Below, one piece after another: positions 36,625 through 44,865 of a DNA stretch of 64,000 nucleotides. Numbering within the stretch: the first letter of the stretch is position 1; every line of letters starts with the position of its first letter. Where the stretch lies: assembly GCA_041394145.1 (NCBI GenBank), contig JAWKIW010000005.1, positions 186,001 through 250,000 of the forward strand. Reading direction: 5' to 3'. The notes under the pieces were generated by a model. It had not been told where the DNA came from, did not search any database, and saw nothing but the letters and a program-made list of their open reading frames with translations. Made by a program: the position numbers and the translations under genes. The DNA is from JAWKIW01 sp041394145 (GTDB taxonomy: Bacteria > Actinomycetota > Acidimicrobiia > Acidimicrobiales > Acidimicrobilacustridaceae).

Positions 36625-37278
36625 ATGGCCATCAAGGTGTTCCTGCTCGACGACCACGAGGTCGTCCGTCGTGGGCTGCGGGAGCTGCTCGAGTCGACGG
36701 GTGAGATGGAGGTCGTCGGGGAGGCCGGGCTGGCCGAGGAGGCCCTGCGCCGCATCCCCGCCACCCAGCCCGACGTGGCCGTGCTCGACGTCAGGCTCCC
36801 CGACGGTGACGGGGTCGAGGTGTGCCGCGAGCTGCGGTCCAAGGACCCGAGCCTGCAGTGCCTGATGCTCACGTCGTACTCCGACGACGAGGCCCTCTTC
36901 GACGCCATCATGGCCGGGGCCGCCGGGTACGTCTTGAAGCAGATCCGCGGCACCGAGCTCGTCGACGCCATCAGGAAGGTGGCGTCCGGCCAGTCGCTGC
37001 TCGATCCGTCCCTGACCGCCAAGGTGCTCGAGCGCCTCCGCACGGGCGGCGCCGAGGACAAGAAGCTCGAGGCGCTCACCGACCAGGAGCGCCGCATCCT
37101 CGAGCTGCTCGCCGAGGGGCTCACCAACCGCGAGATCGCCGAGCGGATGTACCTGGCCGAGAAGACGGTGAAGAACTACGTGTCGAACCTGCTCGCCAAG
37201 ATGGGCATGCAGCGGCGCACCGAGGCGGCGGTGTACGCCGCCCGGCTGTCCGAGCGCCACAAGCGCCAGTCGGGCTGA
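36625..37278 (+). CDS. dosR: DosR/DevR-family response regulator
   Basis: 217 residues, the same length as M. tuberculosis DosR and similar throughout. Receiver acceptor D55 (VAVLDVRLPDGDG), T83 and K105; NarL-type HTH with LTDQERRILELLAEGLTNREIAERMYLAEKTVKNYVSNLLAKMG. The DNA-contacting residues known in DosR (K179, K182, N183) correspond to K180, K183 and N184 here, so the same GGGAC half-site should be read. T199 matches the T198 kinase target. ATG at 36625. Transcribed away from the USP-dosS pair; the intergenic palindrome may coordinate both. Confidence 0.93.
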   Translation: MAIKVFLLDDHEVVRRGLRELLESTGEMEVVGEAGLAEEALRRIPATQPDVAVLDVRLPDGDGVEVCRELRSKDPSLQCLMLTSYSDDEALFDAIMAGAAGYVLKQIRGTELVDAIRKVASGQSLLDPSLTAKVLERLRTGGAEDKKLEALTDQERRILELLAEGLTNREIAERMYLAEKTVKNYVSNLLAKMGMQRRTEAAVYAARLSERHKRQSG

Positions 37279-37299
37279 TCCTCCCGGCGTCCTCGCCGC

Positions 37300-39753
37300 T
37301 CAGCGGTCGGCAGCGGTGCCGCGCCCGTCCGGGGCGTGGGCATGGTGGTGCTCGACCATGGCCATGTCGACCAGCTCGGGCTTCCCCTCGATGCGGTCGC
37401 GCCAGCCGGCGAGGCGCCAGCCCAGCTCCAGCACCATGCAGGCGATGGCGGCGATGCCGATGACGGCCAGCTCGGTGACCTGGTCGGGCAGCTCGATGGC
37501 GAAGTAGCTCCGCAGCGGCGGGATGGCGAGGATGCCGACGAAGCACGCGACCATGAGCGCCAGCAGGCCGATGCGCCACGCCACGAAGGGGCGAGCCAGG
37601 ATCGACAGCACCCACATGGCCACGATGAACAGCACGATCGTGGCCGCCGTCTGCGCCACCCGGAGCTCGTCCTCGCCGACCTGGTTCTTCACCACCATGT
37701 AGGCCGTGAAGGTCGCGACGGCGGTCACGATGCCGGCCGGGATGGCGAAGCGCAGCACGCGACCGAGGAAGCCCGGTCGGGCCCGGCGGGCGTTCGGCGC
37801 CAGCGCCAGGAAGAAGGCGGGGATGCCGATGGTGAGGCTCGAGATGATCGTCAGGTGGCGCGGGTAGAACGGGAAGGCCACGCCCGCCACCCCGACCGCC
37901 AGCGCCAGCAGGAAGGCGTAGGTGGTCTTGGTGAGGAACAGGTTCGCCACCCGCTCGACGTTGGCGATGACCCGGCGGCCCTCGGCGACCACCGAAGGGA
38001 ACACGGCGAAGGAGTTGTCGAGGAGCACGAAGCGGGCGACGGATCGGGCAGCGGCGGACCCGGAGCCCATGGCCACTCCGATCTCGGCGTCCTTGAGGGC
38101 GAGCGTGTCGTTCACCCCGTCGCCCGTCATGGCGACCTCGTGGCCCTTCGCCTGCAGGGCGTGGACCATCTCGCGCTTCTGCTGGGGCGTGACCCGGCCG
38201 AACACCGAGGTGCGCTCCATCACCTCGGCCAGCTCGTCGAGGTCGGCGGGCAGCGTGCGGGCGTCGAGCGGGTGGTCGGCGCCGTCGATGCCGCAGCGCT
38301 CGGCGACGGCGCCCACCGTCACCGGGTTGTCGCCCGAGATGACCTTCACGATCACGCCCTGGCTCTTGAAGTAGTCGACGGTGTCGGGGGCGTCGGGGCG
38401 GATCTTCTCCTCGAGCACGACCAGGGCGGCCGGCGCCAGACCATCGGGCAGGTCCTCACCGGCGAGGCCGGCGGGCGCGTGGGCGAGCAGGAGCACCCGT
38501 CGTCCCCGCTCGGCGTAGTGGCGGACCCGCTGGTCGACGTCGGCGGCGCCGTCGGCGTCGGCGTGGGCGGCCAGGATGTCGGGCGCGCCGAGCAGCCAGG
38601 CGCCGTGGCCGTCGAAGCTGTTGGCGCTCCACTTGCGGGCCGACGAGAAGGGCACGGTGCCGGTGAGGCGCCACCCCGGCTCGTGGGTGTACTCGGCGGC
38701 GATGGCGGCCATCGACGGGTTCGGGTCCTCGTCGGCGCGGGCCATGGCGGCGAGGACGTTCGAAGGTGCCTCGCCGACGTCGCCGAGGTGCTCGACGGTG
38801 TTGCACACCAGCCGTCCCTCGGTGAGGGTCCCCGTCTTGTCGACGCACAGCACGTCGACGCGGGCCAGGCCCTCGATGGCGGCCAGCTCCTGCACCAGCA
38901 CGTTCTTCTTGCCCAACCGCAGCACACCGATGGCCAGCGCCATCGACGTGAGCAGGACCAGCCCCTCGGGGACCATGGCCACCATGCCGGCCACCGAGCC
39001 CTGCACCGCCTCGGTGACGCCCTCGTGGTTGCGGACCTGGGCCCAGATCAGCAGGGCCCCGGTGGGGATGATGAGCCAGGTGACCAGCTTGAGGATGGTG
39101 TTGATCCCGTCGCGCAGCTCGGACTTGACCAGCGTGAAGCGCGACGCGTCCTCACGGAGCTTGAACGCGTAGGACTCGGTGCCGACGGCGGTGGCGCGGA
39201 ACACGCCGCGGCCGGCCACCACGAAGCTGCCCGACAGCACCTGGTCGCCGGGCTCCTTGACGATGGGATCGGCTTCGCCGGTCAGCAGCGACTCGTCGAT
39301 CTCGAGGCCGACGCCAGCGAGGATCTCGCCGTCCACCGTGATCTGGTCGCCGAGGCCGAGCTCGATGATGTCGTCGGCGACCAGCTCGGTCGTGGGCACG
39401 TCGATGGTCTGACCGTCGCGGCGCACGCGGCTGTGCGGGGCCGAGAGCAGGGTGAGGCGATCGAGGGTCCGCTTGGCCCGGACCTCCTGGACGATCCCGA
39501 TGAGGGCGTTCAGGACGAGCACGATGCCGAAGAGGGCGTCGCGGTACTCGCGCACGGCGAGGATGGCGACGAGCTGCGCCGAGCAGCGCGTTGAACCGGG
39601 TGAAGACGTTGGCCCGGTGATCTCGCCGTACGTGCGACTGGTCGGGCTCGGGACGTCGTTCGTCCGCCCCTCGGCCCGCCGTTGCTGGACCTCGGCCGCC
39701 GTCAGGCCCCGGCGCACCGCGGCGTCAGCGTCGACCGTCGTCGCCGTCTCCAC
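37300..39753 (-). CDS. ctpE: P-type cation-transporting ATPase, CtpE-like
   Basis: 817 residues. DKTGT with D305, LTGEAD in the actuator domain (about 157-162), PEGL in M4 (AMVPEGLVLLTS), TGDGVND in the hinge, and ten TM helices. The N-terminus (RGLTAAEVQQRRAEGRTNDVP; ALFGIVLVLNALIGIVQEVRAKRTLDRL) matches mycobacterial CtpE, a calcium-type importer. In M1, residues 46-60 are out of frame: another frame near 39590-39625 reads RANVFTRFNALLG, the family sequence, so two compensating indels with a short loss are likely. It ends 22 bp from dosR and converges on it. P-type ATPases are also in the mycobacterial DosR regulon (CtpF). Confidence 0.88.
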   Translation of the reverse strand: METATTVDADAAVRRGLTAAEVQQRRAEGRTNDVPSPTSRTYGEITGPTSSPGSTRCSAQLVAILAVREYRDALFGIVLVLNALIGIVQEVRAKRTLDRLTLLSAPHSRVRRDGQTIDVPTTELVADDIIELGLGDQITVDGEILAGVGLEIDESLLTGEADPIVKEPGDQVLSGSFVVAGRGVFRATAVGTESYAFKLREDASRFTLVKSELRDGINTILKLVTWLIIPTGALLIWAQVRNHEGVTEAVQGSVAGMVAMVPEGLVLLTSMALAIGVLRLGKKNVLVQELAAIEGLARVDVLCVDKTGTLTEGRLVCNTVEHLGDVGEAPSNVLAAMARADEDPNPSMAAIAAEYTHEPGWRLTGTVPFSSARKWSANSFDGHGAWLLGAPDILAAHADADGAADVDQRVRHYAERGRRVLLLAHAPAGLAGEDLPDGLAPAALVVLEEKIRPDAPDTVDYFKSQGVIVKVISGDNPVTVGAVAERCGIDGADHPLDARTLPADLDELAEVMERTSVFGRVTPQQKREMVHALQAKGHEVAMTGDGVNDTLALKDAEIGVAMGSGSAAARSVARFVLLDNSFAVFPSVVAEGRRVIANVERVANLFLTKTTYAFLLALAVGVAGVAFPFYPRHLTIISSLTIGIPAFFLALAPNARRARPGFLGRVLRFAIPAGIVTAVATFTAYMVVKNQVGEDELRVAQTAATIVLFIVAMWVLSILARPFVAWRIGLLALMVACFVGILAIPPLRSYFAIELPDQVTELAVIGIAAIACMVLELGWRLAGWRDRIEGKPELVDMAMVEHHHAHAPDGRGTAADR

Positions 39754-39915
39754 GCCGACTGTCTACCGCAGCACCACCCTCCGCGGCGGGCCCTGGGCGT
39801 CGTGGCCCGCTACCGCCCGGTGGTGGGGTGCACGACGGTGCGGACCGGCCCTGCCCGCGGTCGGGACCCGGCGGTCGCCGCCGGTGTCGCCGAAGTACCG
39901 TCGTGGTCGTTGGCG

Positions 39916-40241
39916 TCAGTCCTCGTCGGGCTCGAAGGCGTAGTGCTGGCTCTCGAGGACCTGCTCGAGGTCGGGCTCGGCCTCGTCGCGCTCTCGGCCC
40001 AGCGGGGGGCGTCCTCGGGCTGCTCGTCACCGAAGTAGGTGGCCGGCACTCGGCCGTCGTCGTCGGCGCCGAGGGCCACCTCGGCCCGACCCGGGTCCTC
40101 GGCCGGCAGCACGTCGTGGACGTCGCGCTCGAGATGCAGGGCGCTCGCCTCGGGGGACAGTCCGACCTGCTCCTCGAGCTCGTCGTCGGAGGGGAGGAAC
40201 TCCCACTCGTCCACGGGTTGCTTCGGCTGCTCGACGGTCAT
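39916..40241 (-). CDS. Small acidic hypothetical protein; 1-nt shift
   Basis: About 108 residues, strongly acidic: VDEWEFLPSDDELEEQVGLSPEASALHLERDVHDVLPAEDPGRAEVALGADDDGRVPATYFGDEQPEDAP, then after a shift near 40003 PLGRERDEAEPDLEQVLESQHYAFEPDED and a stop at 39916. No TM or signal. It recalls small acidic actinobacterial proteins of unknown function near USP genes. ATG at 40241. Between the P-type ATPase and the USP gene, all on the minus strand. Confidence 0.6.
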
Positions 40242-40379
40242 GACGACGCTCCTCGGTCCTGAGGGCTCGTGTCGATCTGCTCGTTCGTCCGGTGGTTCCG
40301 CCTGCCTTCACCCTGCTCCGGTTCGCCGGCTCGGCAAGTGAGGAAGGTCCCGACGGGGGGTGGGCCCTGTCCACGCGGT

Positions 40380-40823
40380 TCACCCGTGGCGCACCGGGAC
40401 GATCACCACCGGGCGGGTGGACCGCTTGACGAGCGCCTCGGCCACGTTGCCGAGCAGGAGGTGGCGCAGCCCCGAGTGGCCGTGGGAGCCGACGACGATC
40501 TCGCCGGCGCCGATGCGCTCGGCCTCCTCGAGGATCTTGTCGATGGTCGGACCCATGACCACGAGGGCTCGGCCTGGACGCCGTCGGCGGCGAGGCGGTC
40601 GGCGATCGTGCAAGCGGCGCCGCTCGTCGACGAGCTGGCCGGCACGATCGTGGCGCGTGTACGGGCTGATGTCGTCCTTGTCGTACCCGGCGATCACCGG
40701 CTCGTCGGCGGCGACGTGCAGCACGTGGATGCGCCCGCCCCGATCGCGTGCGAGCTCGGCGGCCTCGGCCACCACCGCGTCGGTGGCGTCGGAGAAGTCG
40801 ACACAGGCGAGGACCTCGCGCAC
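40380..40823 (-). CDS. Universal stress protein; short shifted segment
   Basis: 147 residues of UspA type: REVLACVDFSDATDAVVAEAAELARDRGGRIHVLHVAADEP at the start and GEIVVGSHGHSGLRHLLLGNVAEALVKRSTRPVVIVP at the end, with the G-2X-G-9X-G pattern (GSHGHSGLRHLLLGN). The middle (about 40565-40640) is Arg-rich in this frame and protein-like in another (IADRLAADGVQAE), which suggests two compensating indels. Such USPs are induced by hypoxia in the DosR regulon. Monocistronic. Confidence 0.83.
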   Translation of the reverse strand: MREVLACVDFSDATDAVVAEAAELARDRGGRIHVLHVAADEPVIAGYDKDDISPYTRHDRAGQLVDERRRLHDRRPPRRRRRPGRALVVMGPTIDKILEEAERIGAGEIVVGSHGHSGLRHLLLGNVAEALVKRSTRPVVIVPVRHG

Positions 40824-40860
40824 GGCCGCCGACGTTAGCGGAGGCCTTGCCCCCGACGCG

Positions 40861-40891
40861 CCGGTGCCCTGCCCGAGGGGCAGGGCACCGG
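40861..40891. terminator. Strong hairpin between two minus-strand genes
   Basis: Perfect 14-bp stem (CCGGTGCCCTGCCC and its complement) with loop GAG. It lies 26 nt after the stop of the gene ending at 40917 and 38 nt before the USP start, so it terminates the upstream minus-strand gene. Confidence 0.75.
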
Positions 40892-40916
40892 GCGCGGTGG
40901 GGGGCTCAGCGGTCGG

Positions 40917-41383
40917 TCACCGCTGGGCGTTGGCCGCCCGGCCCTGGAGCTGGCGGTGGACCAGCGTGTCGATCCGCTCGGGGACCTTGGCCTTGAGCTG
41001 GTCGGCCTTCTCCTGGGTGAGCTTGCCGTTGGTGACCGCCTCGTCGATGCGGGCGTCCACCTTGCCCACGAGGTCGTTCACGATCGTGTCGAGCGGCACG
41101 CCCTTCTCCTGGGCGACGTCGGCGATGCTCTTGCCGGAGCGGAGCTCGGCGACCAGGTCCTTCGACGACATGTTCAGGTCCTTGGCGACCTCGTCGACCG
41201 CCTGCTTGGCGAAGTGGCGGATGCGGTGGCGCAGCGGGTGCTGGGCGTCACCGGGCTGGGTGGACTGGGTCTGCTGCCCGTTGTCCTGGGCACCGGCGAT
41301 GCCGGTGAAGCCGGTGGCGGCGATGGCGACCGAGCCGCCGAAGAGGGCAGGCCGGCGGCGGTGGAGGCGAGGAGCTTGCGCAT
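40917..41383 (-). CDS. Secreted/periplasmic helical protein; 1-nt shift
   Basis: A signal-like start (MRKLLASTAAG, then after a shift near 41350 ALFGGSVAIAATGFTGIAGAQ), a Gln-rich linker (DNGQQTQSTQPGDAQHP), and a helical C-terminal half: DLVAELRSGKSIADVAQEKGVPLDTIVNDLVGKVDARIDEAVTNGKLTQEKADQLKAKVPERIDTLVHR. This repeat pattern (two helices, ADVA.EKG, KLT..QAD) occurs in many actinobacterial exported proteins of unknown function. A strong terminator follows the stop. Confidence 0.7.
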
Positions 41384-41491
41384 GGTGGGGTTCCCTTCGG
41401 GTCCTGAGGGGGTCGGCTGTCGAGGATCAGGATCGGGGCGCGCCGTTAGGACGGTGTGAGGCGCCGATCACGGGTCGGCCAACACGAGCGC

Positions 41492-41592
41492 GCCGAGCGG
41501 TCCGGCTCAGGGGGTGGAGTGCCGCCGAGCGTGCCGAGCGGTCCGGCTCAGGGGTCGGCCGCACGAGCACGCCGAGCGGTCCGGCTCAGGGG
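41492..41592. repeat. Three copies of a 22-bp direct repeat
   Basis: GCCGAGCGGTCCGGCTCAGG plus GG begins at 41492, 41533 and 41571, separated by GC-rich spacers that are themselves partly similar. It lies between the secreted helical gene and the DUF305 gene and overlaps the 3' end of the latter. CCGAGCGGTCCGGCTC contains a partial inverted repeat (GAGC...GCTC). Confidence 0.8.
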
Positions 41593-42224
41593 TGGGTGCC
41601 GACGAGGCGTCGGGCCGTCGAGCAGCAGCTCGTACTGGTTGATCTCGGTCGCGCTGCTGGCGGACCATCAGGCGCGCCAGCTGTCGCAGGTCCGCGCTCT
41701 CGGCGTGCTCGGCGGCGTACTCGGCCATGTGCACGCCGCCTGAGCGGTGGGCGATCATCAGCTCGAGGAACCGCCGATCGACCTGCGGGCCGCTCGAGCC
41801 GAGGTAGGCGACCAGGTCGGCCCGGCTGGCCAGGCCGGGCATCTGGGAGAACGCCACCGGCTCGTCCATCCAGGCCATCACGGTGCGGCCCGGATCGGGG
41901 CGGTCCTTGCCTCGATCGTGCAGGTACTGCTCGAGGCGACCCATCTCGTAGCGCTGCCCGGCGAGGATGTCGGTGGCCAGGACGGATGGCCGGCTGGGTC
42001 GCGTTGCGGGCCGCGTGATCGGCCATGAGCACGGCCTGGTCGTGGTGGTCAGGCATGTCGGCGGCGAACCCGTCGCTCACCGGCCACGCCCTCGGTGCGC
42101 CCGCCCCTCCCGCCTGGTGGCCCCAGACCACGGCGAGCACGAGGGTGAACAGCCACAGGGCCACCACCGCAGTCACCGTCACGGCGCGCGCACCGGCCTG
42201 TCGGTCACCGAGGCTGCCGCTCAC
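41586..42224 (-). CDS. DUF305-family membrane-anchored protein; frame interrupted
   Basis: TM near the start (VTVTAVVALWLFTLVLAVVWG), then DMPDHHDQAVLMADHAARNATQPAIRVLATDILAGQRYEMGRLEQYLHDRG and, after a shift near 41990, FLELMIAHRSGGVHMAEYAAEHAESADLRQLARLMVRQQRDR. The two HH/HxxG helices (DHHDQAVLMA; MIAHRSGGVHM) are the DUF305 signature, a ferritin-like four-helix fold often linked to copper or metal proteins. A second shift near 41645 affects the tail. It precedes, on the same strand, nothing but the repeat region; the multicopper oxidase gene lies upstream. Confidence 0.8.
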   Translation of the reverse strand: MSGSLGDRQAGARAVTVTAVVALWLFTLVLAVVWGHQAGGAGAPRAWPVSDGFAADMPDHHDQAVLMADHAARNATQPAIRPGHRHPRRAALRDGSPRAVPARSRQGPPRSGPHRDGLDGRAGGVLPDARPGQPGRPGRLPRLERPAGRSAVPRADDRPPLRRRAHGRVRRRARRERGPATAGAPDGPPAARPRSTSTSCCSTARRLVGTHP

Positions 42225-42294
42225 GACGGCGAGTCTACGGGTGGCTCCCGGGGCGGTCGGGTCGCCCCCGTGGCGTCGACCCTCGGCCGGGCGC

Positions 42295-42326
42295 GACCGG
42301 GGCCGGGCACGTGCCCGGCCCCGGTC
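42295..42326 (-). terminator. Perfect 32-bp palindrome after the multicopper oxidase gene
   Basis: Two 16-nt halves, GACCGGGGCCGGGCAC and its exact complement, with no spacer. It lies 23 nt after the stop of the oxidase gene. As RNA it forms a long hairpin and most likely ends that transcript before the DUF305 gene. Confidence 0.7.
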
Positions 42327-42348
42327 CCGTCCCTGTCGACGGCGCCCG

Positions 42349-43896
42349 TCAGGGGCGCACGATCCACACCGTGACCATGCCGAAGAGGCCGTTGTCGTTC
42401 TCGGCGTGGGTGAGGATGTGGCAGTGGTAGGCCCAGATGCCGAGCTGCTTGAGCAGCGGGTCGTCGGGCTTGGCCTCGACGTTGACGTCCTCGGGCCGGC
42501 TGTGGACCAGCACGGTGTAGCGCTCGCCGGGGGCGACGTTGATGGTGTCGACCCAGTAGGGCTGCTCGAGCGAGATGCCGTCCTTGGCCACCACCAGCTG
42601 CGGGATGTGGTGCAGGTGCATCGGGTGCGCCTGCAGGCCCTCGTTCTGGTACGTGAGCAGGTCCCAGTCGCCGACCTTGGTCACCATCGGGTCGGTGCCG
42701 GGGAAGGCCTTGCCGTTGAGGGACAGGCCGATCACGCCGGCGTCGTTGAGCACCATCACGTGCTCCTTCTCCGGGGCGATCTTCAGGTCGGCGGGCACCG
42801 TCACGCCGTTGATCGTCCGACCGGTCGGCAGCTGCACGTCACCCACCTGGAACTGGGCGAACAGGCCGTTGACGATCGACACCTCGCCGTGGTTGTGCGA
42901 GTGGTACATGCCCAGCTCGGGCTTGCCGGGGGCGGTGAACTCGTAGGTGTAGGTCTCGCCCGGCTTGATCATGTCCTGGGTGATCGGGGCCACGCCGTCG
43001 TCGGGGAACGGCGTGGTGATGCCGTGGAAGTGGATGTCGGTGCCCTGGGGCAGCGAGTTCTTGAGGACGACCTTGACCTTGTCGTTGGGCTCGACCCGGA
43101 TCCACGGACCCGGCACCTGCTCGTTGTAGGCCCAGGCCTTCACGATCTTGCCGGGCTCGGTCTCCCAGTCGATGATCTTGGCCTCGAGCTCGAACTGCTT
43201 GGTGCCGTCGGGCAGGATCGTCGGGGTCATCCGCTGGTTGCCGCGGCCCTTGGTGGCCTCGCCCTGCACGCCCGGGTTGCCCCACATCGTCGGCTGCGGG
43301 TCGCCGCCGAGCGCCTTGACCGCGTTCTCGGCCACCGCGTTCACGTACTTGTTGGTGGTGTCGATCATCGACTGGTCCTGCCGGGCGTACTCGGCGGCGT
43401 CGGTGACGCCGTGGGTGGCGTCGGTGGCGCTGGCGCTCGAGGCGCCGGCGCTCGAGCCGCCGCCGGAGCCGACGACCAGGGTGGCCACCATGCCGGCCTG
43501 CTCGTGGCCGGGGATGGCACAGATGACCTTGTAGGACTTGCCGGCCTCGAGCGTGCCCAGGTCGAGGGTCTCGCTCTGGCCGCCGTTGAGGTCCTTGGTC
43601 TTCTTGTTCAGCTCGGCGATGTCGAGGTTGTGGGTCTGGCTGCCCGCGTTCTTCACCTGCAGCTTCACCGGTCCGGCCGACACGTTGATGGTGGCCGGCG
43701 TGATCTTGAACTCGCTGAGGTCCACCTCGACCGGGGCCGCCGCGGTGGAGGTCGAGCCACCCCCGCCGGAGTCCTTGGTGACCACCACGACGACACCGAT
43801 GGCGGCGAGCAGGAACGCGCCGACCGACATCAGCGCCGCGAAGACGCTGAGCGTGCTCCGGTCGCCGCCGCCGGAACGTTGCAGGGGACTGGCCAT
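42349..43896 (-). CDS. Cupredoxin-multicopper oxidase fusion, membrane-anchored
   Basis: 515 residues: N-terminal TM (VFAALMSVGAFLLAAIGVVVVV), a cupredoxin domain with type-1 copper ligands (SQTHNLDIAE ... CAIPGHEQAGM), then two oxidase cupredoxin domains. All trinuclear and type-1 motifs are intact: HFHGI, YHSHNH, HPMHLH and HCHILTHAENDNGLFGM. Such enzymes oxidise metals, phenols or similar donors with O2. The extra N-terminal blue-copper domain may feed electrons. ATG at 43896 with GAGGAGC 8 nt upstream is preferred to the longer ATG at 43944. Next to it, on the same strand, is the DUF305 gene. A DosR-like box lies 200 nt upstream in the divergent region. Confidence 0.9.
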   Translation of the reverse strand: MASPLQRSGGGDRSTLSVFAALMSVGAFLLAAIGVVVVVTKDSGGGGSTSTAAAPVEVDLSEFKITPATINVSAGPVKLQVKNAGSQTHNLDIAELNKKTKDLNGGQSETLDLGTLEAGKSYKVICAIPGHEQAGMVATLVVGSGGGSSAGASSASATDATHGVTDAAEYARQDQSMIDTTNKYVNAVAENAVKALGGDPQPTMWGNPGVQGEATKGRGNQRMTPTILPDGTKQFELEAKIIDWETEPGKIVKAWAYNEQVPGPWIRVEPNDKVKVVLKNSLPQGTDIHFHGITTPFPDDGVAPITQDMIKPGETYTYEFTAPGKPELGMYHSHNHGEVSIVNGLFAQFQVGDVQLPTGRTINGVTVPADLKIAPEKEHVMVLNDAGVIGLSLNGKAFPGTDPMVTKVGDWDLLTYQNEGLQAHPMHLHHIPQLVVAKDGISLEQPYWVDTINVAPGERYTVLVHSRPEDVNVEAKPDDPLLKQLGIWAYHCHILTHAENDNGLFGMVTVWIVRP

Positions 43897-44099
43897 CTGG
43901 GTGCTCCTCGTGATGCAGTGAGGCCGGCCGTGGTGACGAGCCACAGCCGGCCTGGGCGTGCCGCGGGGTGACGGGCCGCGGGGTGTGCCGCAGTAGAGCA
44001 GGCCGGGACCGCGGATCGCCAGCCAGACCTACCTCGGCACGATGGGCGGCATCGTGCCCATGTGCGCAACAGATGCGTCAGGGCATCCGGTCCGCGGCC

Positions 44100-44119
44100 C
44101 TCGGGACTTTGGTCCCATC
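44100..44119. promoter_or_regulatory. DosR-box-like site between divergent genes
   Basis: CTC-GGGAC-TTTG-GTCCC-ATC. The 14-nt core (44103-44116) matches the DosR core GGGAC-TWWA-GTCCC at 13 positions and has a perfect 5-bp inverted repeat with 4-nt centre. It lies 204 nt upstream of the oxidase start and 117 nt upstream of the ATG at 44236. Confidence 0.55.
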
Positions 44120-44180
44120 TCGCAGGGGCGTCGGTCCCTGCCTTGGGCGAGGGTGCGACGGCGACGATGGCCGGCAACGC

Positions 44181-44194
44181 ATAACGGTCGTTAT
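44181..44194. promoter_or_regulatory. AT-rich inverted repeat upstream of the unknown gene
   Basis: ATAACG-GT-CGTTAT, perfect 6-bp arms. It lies 42 nt before the ATG at 44236, in a position that would overlap a promoter. An AT-rich motif of this kind is rare in this GC-rich window. Confidence 0.45.
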
Positions 44195-44235
44195 CCGCCA
44201 GGGGGGCGGTCGACCAGGCCGAGGGAGGGAACCCG

Positions 44236-44865
44236 ATGCGAGTGCTCGTGCTGGAAGGACGTCCGGGGGTCGCCGACGGCGCCGTCGAGGAGCTGGGCCG
44301 GGCCGGCCACGAGGTGGCCCGCTGCCACGAGCCCGACGCCCCGTCGTTCCCGTGCAACGCCATGCTCGACGGGCACGGCTGCCCACTCGACGACGGTCGG
44401 GTCGAGGTGGCGCTCGTCGTGCGGGATGGAGCCGGTGCGTCGGCGGAGGCCGCCGAGGACGGCGTGCGCTGTGCGCTGCGTCGCCAGGTCCCGCTGGTCG
44501 TCGCCGGCGAGCCCGGCGGTTCCGCCCTCGCCGACTGGGCGACGGTGGTGACCGACGCGGCGGACGCCCTGCCCGACGCCGTCCGGCAGGCGGCGGCCGC
44601 CCCGCTGCGCCGCCAGAGCGACGCCGCCCGCCGCTCGCTGCGCTCGGTGCTGGAGCACCACGGCGTCGACGGGTCCGCTGCCGACGCCGAGGTCGTGCGC
44701 AGCACCACCGACCTCAAGGTCGTCCTGCGCCCCGGGGTCGAGCTCGACAAGGGCCTCGCCGACATGGCCTCGGTGCGGGCCGTGGGCGCCGTGCGCGACG
44801 TCGACCCCTACGCCCGGACCATCAACGTCTCGATCGAGCAGCCCACGGTCGCCTCGACCACCTGA
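44236..44865 (+). CDS. Conserved protein of unknown function with Cys/His cluster
   Basis: 209 residues. The N-terminal half looks Rossmann-like (MRVLVLEGRPGVADGAVEELGRAGHEVARCHE; VEVALVVRDG; RQVPLVVAGEPGG), as in a receiver- or UspA-like fold. Residues 30-49 carry C30, H31, C40, H47 and C49 (ARCHEPDAPSFPCNAMLDG), a possible metal or redox site. The C-terminal part (VVRSTTDLKVVLRPGVELDKGLADMAS) is a separate domain. Related to the shorter protein at 45251. It starts 117 nt from a DosR-like box, so hypoxia control is plausible. I do not recognise the family by name. Confidence 0.7.
   Translation: MRVLVLEGRPGVADGAVEELGRAGHEVARCHEPDAPSFPCNAMLDGHGCPLDDGRVEVALVVRDGAGASAEAAEDGVRCALRRQVPLVVAGEPGGSALADWATVVTDAADALPDAVRQAAAAPLRRQSDAARRSLRSVLEHHGVDGSAADAEVVRSTTDLKVVLRPGVELDKGLADMASVRAVGAVRDVDPYARTINVSIEQPTVASTT

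Larger units (their letters stand above)
43897..44235. other. 339-bp divergent intergenic region with two regulatory motifs
   Basis: No gene seen. It holds the DosR-box-like site at 44100-44119 and the inverted repeat at 44181-44194, between the divergent multicopper oxidase and an unknown gene. Confidence 0.7.
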
